NCBI GenBank assembly: GCA_903834475.1
Contig: CAILJH010000030.1
Span: 1 to 41,393 of the forward strand
Direction of reading: 5' to 3'
Length of the DNA stretch: 41,393 nucleotides
Source of the DNA: an uncultured Prolixibacteraceae bacterium
Lineage (GTDB): Bacteria > Bacteroidota > Bacteroidia > Bacteroidales > Prolixibacteraceae
Below are positions 21,610 to 30,956 of the stretch, one piece after another (the stretch's first letter is position 1; each line of letters starts with the position of its first letter). Below the pieces are notes generated by a model. That model was not told the DNA's origin. It was given only the letters and a program-made list of their open reading frames with translations, and did not search any database. The translations under genes were made by a program, and so were the position numbers.

Positions 21610-22983
21610 ATGAGTGCATTAATTTTTACTATAGTTCTGGGAATAATCGTGTTGTACCTTGGATTCCTTAAAAAGAAGGCTATTCTCGCACCTGTCGCAA
21701 TTGCCGGACTTTTGATTGCATTGTTCCTGTCGCTCAAAGACTGGGGACTTGGCTCGAGGTATTTCCATGACATGATTCTATTCGATAATTTTTCGATTGC
21801 ATTTAATATCTCCATGATCATCGTCACTATTCTGATTTTTCTGTTTGGAATTGACTATTACCGGATGATGGGACTGCACGTTGCCGAACAATATGCACTG
21901 ATGATTTTTGCTCTGACTGGCGCCTTTCTGATGACATCGTATTCGAACCTCATCATTCTATTCCTGGGAATTGAAATTTTATCTATTCCATTGTATGTTC
22001 TGGCAGGCGGAAAAAAAGCCTCCTTCCGGTCAAACGAGGCTTCATTTAAATATTTCATGCTTGGATCGTTTGCTACTGCCATTTTTCTTTTCGGAATTGC
22101 CTTGGTTTACGGGGCTTCAGCAACCTTTTACCTACCTGAAATCAAGATTTACATTGCCCAGTTCAACGGGCATTTACCTCCGATGGTGATGGTCGGACTG
22201 CTTTTTATCCTGATAGGTGTTGCCTTTAAAGTGGCAGCAGCTCCATTTCATTTCTGGAGTCCTGATGTTTATGAAGGCTCTCCAACCATCGTAACTGCCT
22301 TTATGGCAACAGTCGTTAAGACTGCTGGTTTTGCTGCATTTTTCCGTTTACTGGGAATGGGATTACTGCCATTGCCGGCACCCCTCGAAAAAGCACTTTG
22401 GGTAATGACTGGCCTGACCTTACTTGTCGGTAACCTTGGAGCTTTAAAGCAAACCAACTTTAAACGACTTCTGGCCTATTCTGCTATTGCACATAGCGGA
22501 TTTATCATGCTGGCCATGTTATCGCAGCACAGTTCTTCAGCTAAAGTATTATTGTATTACACATTTGTCTATTCGTTGGCTACTGTTCCTTTGTTCATTA
22601 TATTCATCCTGGTAAAACGGGCATCCGACTGGCAGGAAGAATTGGTCAATTTCAGGGGACTTTTTAAAGAAAAGTCCTGGATAGCAGTATGTATGACCAT
22701 TCTGCTCATGTCCCTGGCAGGAATTCCGCCTTCATCAGGATTCATGGCAAAATACCAGGTGTTTGTTTTGTCCATCAGCCAGGGAAACCTGTTGATTTCC
22801 ATATTTGCCATTCTGATGGCGGTCATCGGAATCTATTATTATTTCTTTGTCATTCGTGAAGTATTTACCGAAAGCAAACAACTTAATCCGATTGTAGTTA
22901 CCAGACTCAATGGGGCACTGATCATTGTTTGCAGTTTAGCAGTGCTTCTGCTTGGAGTTTTTGTATGGAATTTGCCGATATAG
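21610..22983 (+). CDS. nuoN: NADH-quinone oxidoreductase subunit N
   Basis: A 457-aa antiporter-like subunit with about 14 helices. The central motif GVAFKVAAAPFHFWSPDVYEGSPT carries the conserved Lys, and LGIEILSIPLYVLAG carries the conserved Glu region. It is the last gene of the locus. With it, all fourteen subunits A to N are present, so complex I should use NADH through E, F and G. A strong terminator follows about 50 nt downstream. Confidence 0.98.
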   Translation: MSALIFTIVLGIIVLYLGFLKKKAILAPVAIAGLLIALFLSLKDWGLGSRYFHDMILFDNFSIAFNISMIIVTILIFLFGIDYYRMMGLHVAEQYALMIFALTGAFLMTSYSNLIILFLGIEILSIPLYVLAGGKKASFRSNEASFKYFMLGSFATAIFLFGIALVYGASATFYLPEIKIYIAQFNGHLPPMVMVGLLFILIGVAFKVAAAPFHFWSPDVYEGSPTIVTAFMATVVKTAGFAAFFRLLGMGLLPLPAPLEKALWVMTGLTLLVGNLGALKQTNFKRLLAYSAIAHSGFIMLAMLSQHSSSAKVLLYYTFVYSLATVPLFIIFILVKRASDWQEELVNFRGLFKEKSWIAVCMTILLMSLAGIPPSSGFMAKYQVFVLSISQGNLLISIFAILMAVIGIYYYFFVIREVFTESKQLNPIVVTRLNGALIIVCSLAVLLLGVFVWNLPI

Positions 22984-23030
22984 AAAGTACATAAAGGAGT
23001 TTGGGGTGAAAGTACCCTGACCATAAAATG

Positions 23031-23070
23031 AAAGAAACTCCGGAATTTCAATTTTCCGGAGTTTCTTTTT
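23031..23070. terminator. Terminator after nuoN, probably bidirectional
   Basis: A 12-bp stem (GAAACTCCGGAA at 23034-23045 with its complement at 23054-23065) is flanked by A residues on one side and a T run on the other. It can end nuo transcription rightward, and the convergent Spy-like gene (stop at 23109) leftward. Confidence 0.85.
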
Positions 23071-23108
23071 GATATCGATTTCAAAATAATAATTTCACCA
23101 AACTCATG

Positions 23109-23492
23109 CTATCGTTGTTCTTGCATGCGTTTTGCACGTTCTTCATCCTGTTTTTTACGGTAAGCATCCAATTTCACACCTTGTTCAGGAGTCAATACAG
23201 CTTTAATCAGTTTGTCTGTTTCACCGCGCATTTTCACACGTTCTTCACGCATTTTATCGCGGTCGACATTACCAGCTTCACGCATTTTAGCAAATGCTTC
23301 CGACTGTTTTTTCTGAGCATCAGTAACAATTGGAGTAACCTTTGCAAGCTGGTCTTTGGTTAAGCCCAATTCGGTGGTCAAACCATCAAGTTCCCTTTGC
23401 AACCTTGCTGCAGGATCGCCTCCACCCGGTTGTGCAAAACTTGCGCCCAAAGCAAAAAAACTAATAAAGAAAATACATACTATTTTTTTCAT
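23109..23492 (-). CDS. Small periplasmic Spy/CpxP-like helical protein
   Basis: A 127-aa protein. Start chosen at 23492 because it gives a clean Sec signal peptide (MKKIVCIFFISFFALGASFAQ ends about residue 21), whereas the longer frame adds 13 residues. The mature part is helical and highly charged, with two LTxxQ-like segments (LGLTKDQLAKV and LTPEQGVKL) as in Spy/CpxP-family periplasmic chaperones and metal or envelope-stress proteins. It is a single gene between convergent and divergent neighbours. The family is probable; the exact role is unknown. Confidence 0.65.
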   Translation of the reverse strand: MKKIVCIFFISFFALGASFAQPGGGDPAARLQRELDGLTTELGLTKDQLAKVTPIVTDAQKKQSEAFAKMREAGNVDRDKMREERVKMRGETDKLIKAVLTPEQGVKLDAYRKKQDEERAKRMQEQR

Positions 23493-23651
23493 GATACTAA
23501 ATTTAAAATTCCTTGCTTTGACTGTTCTCATTAAGCATAGTTTAATCTGAATGATTTAATCGTTTGAATATTTATTTGCCAAAAACCTGAACAAATTTCA
23601 TTTATAATCCTTATTTTGTATCAAATCAACAGCCAAGCCAGTCCTGATCCT

Positions 23652-26048
23652 ATGAATGAAGAATTAAAATGCATTCATTGCGGAAATTCTTGTGGAAAGC
23701 TACCTTTTCTTTTCGAAGGCAATCCTTTTTGCTGTTCAGGCTGTTCGACCGTCTACCAGATTCTTAATACTAACCAACTCAAACAGTATTATCAGATAGA
23801 GCAAATGCCGGGAATACGGATTGAAGATGAGAAGCGACCTTCCGATGAAACCTACGCATTTCTTGATCTGGAGAAGTTTAAATCCAAGATTCTTACTTTT
23901 TCTGAAGGTGATATTTCAAAAGTCAGCTTTTTTATTCCTGAAATACATTGTGCCTCTTGTATTTGGCTGTTGGAAAACCTCCACAGCCTGAATCCCGGTG
24001 TTATTCAATCGTTTGTTAATTTTCCAAAGAAAGAAATCAATATTACCTTCAAGGACAGCGAGATCTCGTTGCGCCAGTTGGTCGAATTGCTGATAAGCAT
24101 TCACTATATTCCGGAAATAAGCCAACACAGCATCGAAAAAACTCCAAGCGATCAGTTAGATAAAAAACTGTTTCTTAAAATTGGAATCGCTGCATTCAGT
24201 TTTATAAATGCCATGATTTATCATTTCCCGCAATATCTGCCCGGTCACGAATTTCTGGAAACGGATATTAAACACATGTTTGGCTGGTTGAGCATTCTGC
24301 TTGCAATTCCCGTGCTGACATTCAGCGCCAGCGACTATTTCCTGACTGCATTCAAAAGTCTGAAGAAAGGAATCATCAGCATCGACCTGCCCATTGCCTT
24401 GGGACTTATCACGCTTTTCACCCAAAGCATTGTTGAAATCCTTTCAGAACGAGGAATCGGATACATTGATTCATTGACCGGACTGACCTTTTTCATGCTC
24501 ATAGGCCGCTGGTATCAGGGAAAAACGTATCAGGCACTTTCGTTTGAGCGCGACTACAAAACCTATTTTCCCCTGGCTGTAACTAAAATTACTGATTTAG
24601 GAAATGAAACAATTGCACTGGAAGACCTCAAAGCCGGTGATCGCATATTGGTAAGAAATCAGGAAATCATTCCGGCGGATTCAATTCTTAAAAGTGGAAC
24701 AGCCAGCATTGATTACAGTTTTGTAACCGGCGAATCAATGCCGGTGGCAAAACAAACCGGTGATTTCGTATTTGCAGGTGGTCGCCAGATCGGAAGCGCC
24801 ATAGAGCTAACGATAGAAAAGGAAGTACAGCAAAGTTACCTCACCCAGCTATGGAACCAGACTGAAAATCCATATACTGTCAATAACAGGTTAAATACCA
24901 TTGTTAACCGTGTAAGCCAGTATTTTACCATCATTGTCGTGCTTATTGCTATCAGCTCCGGAATATTCTGGCTTGTGAATAAACCTGAAATTGCACTTTT
25001 CTCTTTTACTTCAGTTTTAATTATCGCCTGTCCATGCGCGTTGGCTCTCACTGTTCCGTTTACCTTTGGCAGCACTATCCGACAATTCGGAAGAAAAGGC
25101 TTTTACCTGAAAAATACTGCAGTAATCGAACACTTGTTCAAAGTGGATACGGTGGTTTTCGACAAAACGGGTACCATTACCAACGCCCAATCTTCCGATA
25201 TCCGGTTTGTAGGGAAAGAGCTTGATTCGGTTCAACTTCAGCAAATAAAATCATTGGTTTTTCACTCGTCGCACCCTCTGAGCAAAACCATTTACAATTC
25301 AATTGAAAGTGACGAATTGCTTGAAGTCAAAGAATTTCAGGAAATTACATCACTTGGTATAACCGGACTAATCAATGGTTCGCGAATTAACATTGGTTCC
25401 AGATATTTTGTTTCAGGAGAAAAAACGGAAGACGAAAAACTGAATACTGAAGTCTGGGTTTATCTTCAGGGTTCGGTGGCAGGTTGTTTTCAGCTTGAAA
25501 ATGAATACCGTCCCGGCTTAAAAAGTTTAATTCAAAAACTGGAAAGAACGCACGAAATTCATCTTTTAACCGGCGATAATGACGCAGAAAAGGCCAGACT
25601 AACCGAATATTTTAGTGTGGCCGAAAATCTTCATTTCAACCATACACCAACCGACAAGTTAAATTACATCCGGAAATTACAAAAGAATGGACGGAAAGTT
25701 TTAATGATCGGCGATGGACTGAACGATGCCGGTGCACTGAACGAAAGCAATGTAGGTATTGTGATTGCCGATAATGTATTTAACTTTTCGCCGGCCTGCG
25801 ATGCCATACTGCAATCGAACCAATTTGGAAAATTGCACCGGTTTATTGGCTTCACACGTCAAAGTATAAACATTGTAAAGGCTGGTTTCCTGATATCGTT
25901 TCTATACAACCTCGTTGGCTTGTCGTTTGCAGTTCAGGGAAATCTAACACCAATAGTTGCAGCGATATTGATGCCAATTAGTTCGGTATCGGTAGTTGTG
26001 TTTGCCAGTTTTTCTGTACATTTAACCGCCAAAAGAAAACTTAAATAA
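23652..26048 (+). CDS. ccoI: Copper-transporting P-type ATPase for cbb3 oxidase assembly (CcoI/FixI)
   Basis: About 798 aa from the ATG at 23652; a TTG start at 23616 would add 12 residues and is less likely. An N-terminal Cys-rich domain (CIHCGNSC, then CCSGC) precedes a heavy-metal-associated domain with CASC (Cys100-Cys103). Next come about eight membrane helices, the TGES actuator motif, the metal channel Cys460-Pro-Cys462, the phosphorylation site DKTGT (Asp504) and the hinge GDGLNDAG. The N-terminal domain and the position directly upstream of ccoS and ccoNO identify it as CcoI rather than general copper-efflux CopA. It exports copper for the CuB centre of cbb3. Confidence 0.93.
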   Translation: MNEELKCIHCGNSCGKLPFLFEGNPFCCSGCSTVYQILNTNQLKQYYQIEQMPGIRIEDEKRPSDETYAFLDLEKFKSKILTFSEGDISKVSFFIPEIHCASCIWLLENLHSLNPGVIQSFVNFPKKEINITFKDSEISLRQLVELLISIHYIPEISQHSIEKTPSDQLDKKLFLKIGIAAFSFINAMIYHFPQYLPGHEFLETDIKHMFGWLSILLAIPVLTFSASDYFLTAFKSLKKGIISIDLPIALGLITLFTQSIVEILSERGIGYIDSLTGLTFFMLIGRWYQGKTYQALSFERDYKTYFPLAVTKITDLGNETIALEDLKAGDRILVRNQEIIPADSILKSGTASIDYSFVTGESMPVAKQTGDFVFAGGRQIGSAIELTIEKEVQQSYLTQLWNQTENPYTVNNRLNTIVNRVSQYFTIIVVLIAISSGIFWLVNKPEIALFSFTSVLIIACPCALALTVPFTFGSTIRQFGRKGFYLKNTAVIEHLFKVDTVVFDKTGTITNAQSSDIRFVGKELDSVQLQQIKSLVFHSSHPLSKTIYNSIESDELLEVKEFQEITSLGITGLINGSRINIGSRYFVSGEKTEDEKLNTEVWVYLQGSVAGCFQLENEYRPGLKSLIQKLERTHEIHLLTGDNDAEKARLTEYFSVAENLHFNHTPTDKLNYIRKLQKNGRKVLMIGDGLNDAGALNESNVGIVIADNVFNFSPACDAILQSNQFGKLHRFIGFTRQSINIVKAGFLISFLYNLVGLSFAVQGNLTPIVAAILMPISSVSVVVFASFSVHLTAKRKLK

Positions 26049-26103
26049 AAAAAGCAAATAAAATAAAAATCTAAAATACTAACATCAAACAACTTAAAGT
26101 AAT

Positions 26104-26322
26104 ATGTCCGTAGTGTTCATCCTGGTATTTGTAGCCATTATCATGGCAGGAGCATTTTTAATTGCCTTTGTGTGGGCGGTGAAGAGTGGCCAATATGAGG
26201 ATACTTACACTCCTTCGGTTAGAATATTGTTTGATGATCAGGAAATTAAGGAATCAGAAAATAGTCAGAAGATAACTAAGGAAAAAGGGGAAAAGGAAAA
26301 ACAGGAGGTAATTTCAGTTTGA
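26104..26322 (+). CDS. ccoS: cbb3 oxidase assembly protein CcoS
   Basis: A 72-aa protein with one N-terminal membrane helix (about 3-26) followed by the CcoS signature FVWAVKSGQYEDTYTPSVRILFDD, then a charged tail. CcoS is required for cofactor insertion into cbb3 oxidase. It lies between ccoI and ccoNO, the usual position. The tail is longer and more Lys/Glu-rich than in short proteobacterial CcoS. Confidence 0.93.
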   Translation: MSVVFILVFVAIIMAGAFLIAFVWAVKSGQYEDTYTPSVRILFDDQEIKESENSQKITKEKGEKEKQEVISV

Positions 26323-26391
26323 AATTTGCTGTTCACAGCCTCTGACTTTGGACTTGAAACTTGAATAATAAGAATAACTAAATACAACTCT

Positions 26392-28533
26392 ATGGAATTA
26401 CAGAAGTTTTCGTACGACAACCGCATGACCCGGAACTTTGCGATTGCAACCATTGTATGGGGTATTGTGGGCCTGGCAGCAGGATTGCTGATTGCACTGC
26501 AGATTTTTATTCCGTCCATGAATTTCGGACTTGAGTTTACCACCTTTGGTCGAACCCGACCAGTTCACACCAATGCGGTAATATTCGCTTTTGTCGGAAA
26601 TGCCATTTTCACTGCAGTTTATTATTCTCTTCAACGGTTATTGAAGACAAGAATTTACAGTACATTGCTCAGTAAAATTCACTTCTGGGGATGGCAATCG
26701 ATTATTGTTGCAGCGGCTGTTACTTTACTTGCTGGATTCACAACCGGTAAGGAATATGCCGAACTGGAATGGCCCATCGACATTGCTATAACCTTAGTTT
26801 GGGTTGTATTTGGCTGGAACATGTTCGGTACAATATTGACCCGCCGTACCAGTCACATTTATGTTTCCATCTGGTTTTACATTGCCACCTGGGTTACCAT
26901 CGCAGTTTTGCACATTGTAAATTCGCTGGCTGTACCAGTAAGTTTATTCAAAAGCTACACCTTGTATGCCGGAGTTCAGGATGCACTGGTGCAATGGTGG
27001 TACGGTCACAATGCAGTAGCATTCTTCCTGACGACTCCATTTCTCGGATTAATGTATTATTTCGTACCTAAAGTTTCCGGACGTCCGGTTTATTCATATA
27101 AACTTTCCATCGTTCACTTTTGGTCGCTCATTTTTCTATACATCTGGGCCGGCCCTCATCATTTATTATATAGTTCTCTGCCCGACTGGCTTCAGGCGTT
27201 GGGAACGACTTTCTCCGTGATGTTGATTGCCCCAAGCTGGGGTGGTATGATTAACGGTTTGCTTACCCTACGTGGCGCATGGGATAAGGTGCGGAGAGAT
27301 CCAATCCTGAAGATGTTTGTGGTTGGAATTACTGCTTACGGAATGTCAACCTTTGAAGGACCGATGCTGTCGTTTAAAACGGTGAATGCTATCAGCCATT
27401 TTACCGACTGGACTATCGGTCATGTTCATATTGGAGCATTGGGATGGAACGGAATGTTGACCTTCGGGATGATTTACTGGCTGATTCCAAGACTTTACAA
27501 TACTAAGCTTTATTCCACTAAACTGGCCAATATCCATTTCTGGATAGCTACCCTGGCTATTGTCTTTTATGCCGTTCCTTTATATATCGGCGGAATCACC
27601 CAGGCGTTGATGTGGAAACAATTTACTCCGGATGGCTTCCTGATGTATCCGAATTTCCTCGAAACAGTTGCACAGCTTATACCGATGTATATGATCAGGG
27701 CATTTGGCGGATTTCTGTATTTAAGCGGATTTTTAATACTCGTTTACAACATCGTCAAAACCATTAAAGCGGGTTCGTTTGTTGCTGAAGAAGAAGTTGA
27801 GGCTCCAGCTTTGGAAGTATTACCAACTGGAAAAACAGAATCAGAAAGCGGACACCGTTTTCTTGAACGCAAACCAATCCGGTTCCTGATTATTGCCGCT
27901 GCTGTTGTCCTGATTGGTGGTATCGTTGAAATTATCCCGACTTATCTGATCAAATCGAATATTGCCACCATTCCGAGCGTAAAACCATATACACCACTCG
28001 AATTACAGGGACGCGATATTTATGTGAAGGAAGGTTGTTACAATTGTCATTCGCAAATGGTCAGGCCATTGCGGTCTGAAACCGAACGCTATGGTGAATA
28101 TTCAAAGGCCGGCGAATCAGTTTACGACCATCCTTTCCAGTTCGGATCAAAACGTACCGGTCCGGATCTGGCACGTGAAGGGGTGAAAACCGGCAAAATG
28201 TACAAACCAAATTCATGGCATTACAACCATTTCATCGATCCGCAGAAGATGAATCAGGCTTCGATCATGCCCAAATATCCATGGCTGGCTCAGAAGGAAA
28301 TCGATATCCAGTCGACGCCCGGAAAAATCCATGCGATGAAAGTACTGGGAGTTCCCTATCCTGACAATTACGAAATGAAAGCTAACGATGATCTGAAGGC
28401 TCAGGCTGACAGCATTGCAAAAGATCTGGCAACTGCTGGCATTAAAACGGAAGGCAACAGGGAAATCATTGCACTAATCGCATATATTCAGCGACTTGGC
28501 GTAGATATTTCCAATAACCAAGTAACAAAGTAA
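26392..28533 (+). CDS. ccoNO: Fused cbb3 cytochrome oxidase subunits I and II (CcoN-CcoO)
   Basis: A 713-aa protein. About 1-475 is CcoN: 12 or more membrane helices with heme-copper ligands in segments such as RPVHTNAVIFAF, YGHNAVAFFLT and HFTDWTIGHVHIGALGWNG. After a linker and one membrane helix (about 500-520), residues about 530-713 form CcoO, with one heme c site Cys549/Cys552/His553 (CYNCHSQM) and the GPDLAREG and IMPKYPWL segments. Split genes are usual in proteobacteria; the fusion is known in Bacteroidota. It reduces oxygen at high affinity. The frame is intact across the junction. Confidence 0.97.
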   Translation: MELQKFSYDNRMTRNFAIATIVWGIVGLAAGLLIALQIFIPSMNFGLEFTTFGRTRPVHTNAVIFAFVGNAIFTAVYYSLQRLLKTRIYSTLLSKIHFWGWQSIIVAAAVTLLAGFTTGKEYAELEWPIDIAITLVWVVFGWNMFGTILTRRTSHIYVSIWFYIATWVTIAVLHIVNSLAVPVSLFKSYTLYAGVQDALVQWWYGHNAVAFFLTTPFLGLMYYFVPKVSGRPVYSYKLSIVHFWSLIFLYIWAGPHHLLYSSLPDWLQALGTTFSVMLIAPSWGGMINGLLTLRGAWDKVRRDPILKMFVVGITAYGMSTFEGPMLSFKTVNAISHFTDWTIGHVHIGALGWNGMLTFGMIYWLIPRLYNTKLYSTKLANIHFWIATLAIVFYAVPLYIGGITQALMWKQFTPDGFLMYPNFLETVAQLIPMYMIRAFGGFLYLSGFLILVYNIVKTIKAGSFVAEEEVEAPALEVLPTGKTESESGHRFLERKPIRFLIIAAAVVLIGGIVEIIPTYLIKSNIATIPSVKPYTPLELQGRDIYVKEGCYNCHSQMVRPLRSETERYGEYSKAGESVYDHPFQFGSKRTGPDLAREGVKTGKMYKPNSWHYNHFIDPQKMNQASIMPKYPWLAQKEIDIQSTPGKIHAMKVLGVPYPDNYEMKANDDLKAQADSIAKDLATAGIKTEGNREIIALIAYIQRLGVDISNNQVTK

Positions 28534-28536
28534 GCT

Positions 28537-28719
28537 ATGATATCAGATTCATTCCGCAGTATATTTCACGTTGAAATATATGCCCTAATCGGTTTTCTGA
28601 TCTTCTTTACCTTTTTCATTCTGGTTACCATTCATACCTTCCGGATGAAAAATGAAGATGTTGCCGAAATAAGTAATTTGCCGCTCGATGATCCGGAGCC
28701 GGAGCAAATCAAAAATTAA
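28537..28719 (+). CDS. ccoQ: cbb3 oxidase small subunit CcoQ-like
   Basis: A 60-aa protein with one membrane helix (about 13-33) and a short acidic cytoplasmic tail (DDPEPEQ). Size, single helix and position between the N/O and P genes fit CcoQ, which stabilises the complex. Sequence conservation in this family is low, so position carries most of the call. It starts 3 nt after ccoNO. Confidence 0.8.
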   Translation: MISDSFRSIFHVEIYALIGFLIFFTFFILVTIHTFRMKNEDVAEISNLPLDDPEPEQIKN

Positions 28720-28792
28720 GAGCTTTCAATCAATAGCATTGTAATGATTGAACTAAAATTCAAATAATACTTAAATAGCAAAATAAGGAATT

Positions 28793-29416
28793 ATGAATAC
28801 CACTGAAGATAAACCAATCAAAGAACAAGACAATATTCATCAGGAAATTGATGAAGTAACCCAAATTAAATATTTTGGCGGCCACGAGTACGACGGTATT
28901 AAAGAACTCGACAATCCGCTTCCACCTTGGTTGAAATATATTTTTTACGTTACCATCATCATTTCAATCTCATACATGATTCTGCTCGTTGTCTTCAAAG
29001 ACGGAAGCATTATTCAAAAGGATGAATATTCCAAAGAAATGGCGGCTGCCAGAACAAAAATTGAAGTTGATACCAAGAAAGAAGAAGCAAAGGCTGCTAC
29101 TACTGAAGCCTTGACTCAGGACCAAGTCAAAGCAGCAGGCAAAGTGGTTTTCGATAAAATCTGCTTTGTCTGTCATGGAAAATTTGGTGAAGGTTTGGTA
29201 GGTCCAAACTTTACTGATGATTACTGGATCCATGGTGGAAGACCAGAAGATTTACTGAAAGTCGTTAATGAAGGCGTGATTGACAAAGGTATGCTATCCT
29301 ATAAAAGCCAGCTCAGTCCAACACAAATCAATGAAGTCATCGCCTACATTCTAAGCCTGCAGGGCACCAATCCGCCCAATCCGAAAGCTCCGCAAGGAGT
29401 GAAATTTGTAAAATAA
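28793..29416 (+). CDS. ccoP: cbb3 oxidase subunit III (CcoP), mono-heme form
   Basis: A 207-aa protein: an N-terminal region with YFGGHEYDGIKELDNPLPPW typical of CcoP, one membrane helix (about 50-70), then a Glu/Lys/Ala-rich linker. A single cytochrome c domain follows, with Cys124, Cys127 and His128 (CFVCH) and the axial Met in the GMLSYK segment. Proteobacterial CcoP has two heme domains; only one is encoded here and the next gene starts 5 nt later, so nothing has been lost at the end. It feeds electrons from cytochrome c into CcoNO. Confidence 0.94.
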   Translation: MNTTEDKPIKEQDNIHQEIDEVTQIKYFGGHEYDGIKELDNPLPPWLKYIFYVTIIISISYMILLVVFKDGSIIQKDEYSKEMAAARTKIEVDTKKEEAKAATTEALTQDQVKAAGKVVFDKICFVCHGKFGEGLVGPNFTDDYWIHGGRPEDLLKVVNEGVIDKGMLSYKSQLSPTQINEVIAYILSLQGTNPPNPKAPQGVKFVK

Positions 29417-29421
29417 AACCC

Positions 29422-30822
29422 ATGCAAAGTCCTGAAAATTATCAGGAATCAACATTTAGAGACCGCCCTTCAACTTTTGGAAAAGACGGTAAACGTATTT
29501 GGATTTTTCCCAAATTACCGAAAGGTAGGTTGTATAACTATCGACGTATCATTGCCTGGTCGCTCCTTATTTTCGTTTATTTGGCTCCCTGGTTGAAACT
29601 CAGAGGTGAACCGCTGATTTTTCTGAATTTTCTGGAACGCAAATTTGTATTGTTTGGAAATACATTTTATCCTCAGGATTTTCATTTATTAGTTTTGGCA
29701 ATCATCGCTTTTGTGGTTTTCATTGTACTTTTCACGGTTATATATGGAAGAATATTCTGTGGCTGGGTTTGCCCTCAAACAGTTTTTCTGGAGTTTCTGT
29801 ACCGTCCCATCGAGCATTTGATAGACGGTAATTCGGAACAGCAGCAAAAACTTGCCGAACAGGAAATGGATGCAATTAAGGTTTTAAAACGAATTCTTAA
29901 ACATGGCATCTATCTCTTCATTTCATTTTTTACCATCTTAACTTTTATCTCGTACGTAATAGGAACCTCAAAACTGTGTGAAATCTTTAACGGCTGGCCA
30001 ATCCAACGATTCGGCATGCTAATGGTTGTACTGACATTTACCGGGGTCCATTATTTTATTTTTTCATGGTTTCGCGAGCAGGTTTGCACCATCGTGTGTC
30101 CTTATGGACGCTTACAAGGCGTTATGCTCGATGTAAACACCATTCAGGTTGCTTATGATTACAAACGCGGAGAACCACGCGGCAAAGGAGAACGCGGCAT
30201 AAAAGGCGACTGTATTAATTGCTACAGTTGTGTTGATGTTTGCCCTACGGGAATTGACATACGTAATGGAACTCAGCTTGAGTGCATAAATTGTACCGGA
30301 TGCATCGATGCCTGTAATGCGGTGATGAAGCGAGTTAAAAAACCTTCAGGATTGATTCGGTTTGCATCAGAAAAAGCGATTTCAGAAGGCGAAAAAATTA
30401 AATTCAATGCCCGCGTTATTGCCTACTCATTGGTTTTATTGGCGCTGCTTATAGTTATCACCTATTTATTTACGGTTCGCGGAGATGTGGAAACTGAAAT
30501 CGACCGTTCACCAGGTACTATGTTCCAGGAATATGGTCCTGATCGATACAGTAATTTGTATAATTTGGAAATGGTGAACAAAACCAATTCGGAAGTCGAC
30601 ATTGAATTAAGATTGCTCACTCCTGAAGGTGAAATCATCATGATGGGCGATCCGTTAAAAGCTGAAAAAGGTGAAGTTGCCAAACGTGATTTACTGATTG
30701 TCCTGAAGAAGGAAAATGTCAAAATGTCGAATATCCATGTGGAGATTGGCGTTTTTGAAAAAGGGAAACAGATCGATAAAATTTTGTCCACTTTTGTTGG
30801 ACCGAATGCGCTGGATCATTGA
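29422..30822 (+). CDS. ccoG: CcoG/RdxA-type membrane ferredoxin, cbb3 assembly
   Basis: A 466-aa protein with about five membrane helices. The motif GRIFCGWVCPQTVFLEFLYRP marks the NapH/CcoG family, and two [4Fe-4S] motifs follow (CINCYSCVDVCP and CINCTGCIDAC). The C-terminal 130 residues form a periplasmic Ig-like domain. CcoG is thought to reduce copper for cbb3 assembly. Its stop codon abuts a palindromic repeat that fills the gap to ccoH. Confidence 0.95.
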   Translation: MQSPENYQESTFRDRPSTFGKDGKRIWIFPKLPKGRLYNYRRIIAWSLLIFVYLAPWLKLRGEPLIFLNFLERKFVLFGNTFYPQDFHLLVLAIIAFVVFIVLFTVIYGRIFCGWVCPQTVFLEFLYRPIEHLIDGNSEQQQKLAEQEMDAIKVLKRILKHGIYLFISFFTILTFISYVIGTSKLCEIFNGWPIQRFGMLMVVLTFTGVHYFIFSWFREQVCTIVCPYGRLQGVMLDVNTIQVAYDYKRGEPRGKGERGIKGDCINCYSCVDVCPTGIDIRNGTQLECINCTGCIDACNAVMKRVKKPSGLIRFASEKAISEGEKIKFNARVIAYSLVLLALLIVITYLFTVRGDVETEIDRSPGTMFQEYGPDRYSNLYNLEMVNKTNSEVDIELRLLTPEGEIIMMGDPLKAEKGEVAKRDLLIVLKKENVKMSNIHVEIGVFEKGKQIDKILSTFVGPNALDH

Positions 30823-30953
30823 AGCCCCACCTAAATCCTCCCCAAAAGGGAGGACTTAAAAATTGCTTAGTCATGATTTCAGAAAGATAATGGTATAAAA
30901 CAAACTGTTAGCGATTAAAATCCCCCTCCTTTGGAGGGGTTAGGGGAGGCTTT
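30822..30953. repeat. MITE-like palindromic element filling the ccoG-ccoH gap
   Basis: The left end begins AAGCCCCACCTAAATCC and the right end, reverse-complemented, begins AAGCCTCCCCTAACCCC, so the termini are imperfect inverted repeats of about 30 bp. Each arm has its own hairpin: TCCTCCC/GGGAGGA (30836-30854) and CCCCTCC/GGAGGGG (30923-30939). The element is about 132 bp, has no coding capacity, starts on the last base of the ccoG stop codon and ends 3 nt before the ccoH ATG. From memory, such CCTCCCC-rich units are frequent in Bacteroidota. Confidence 0.75.
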
Positions 30954-30956
30954 ATT

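Noticed and set aside
23616-23651. TTG start for CcoI
   Set aside because: It adds 12 residues without family similarity; the ATG at 23652 directly precedes the conserved CxxC region.
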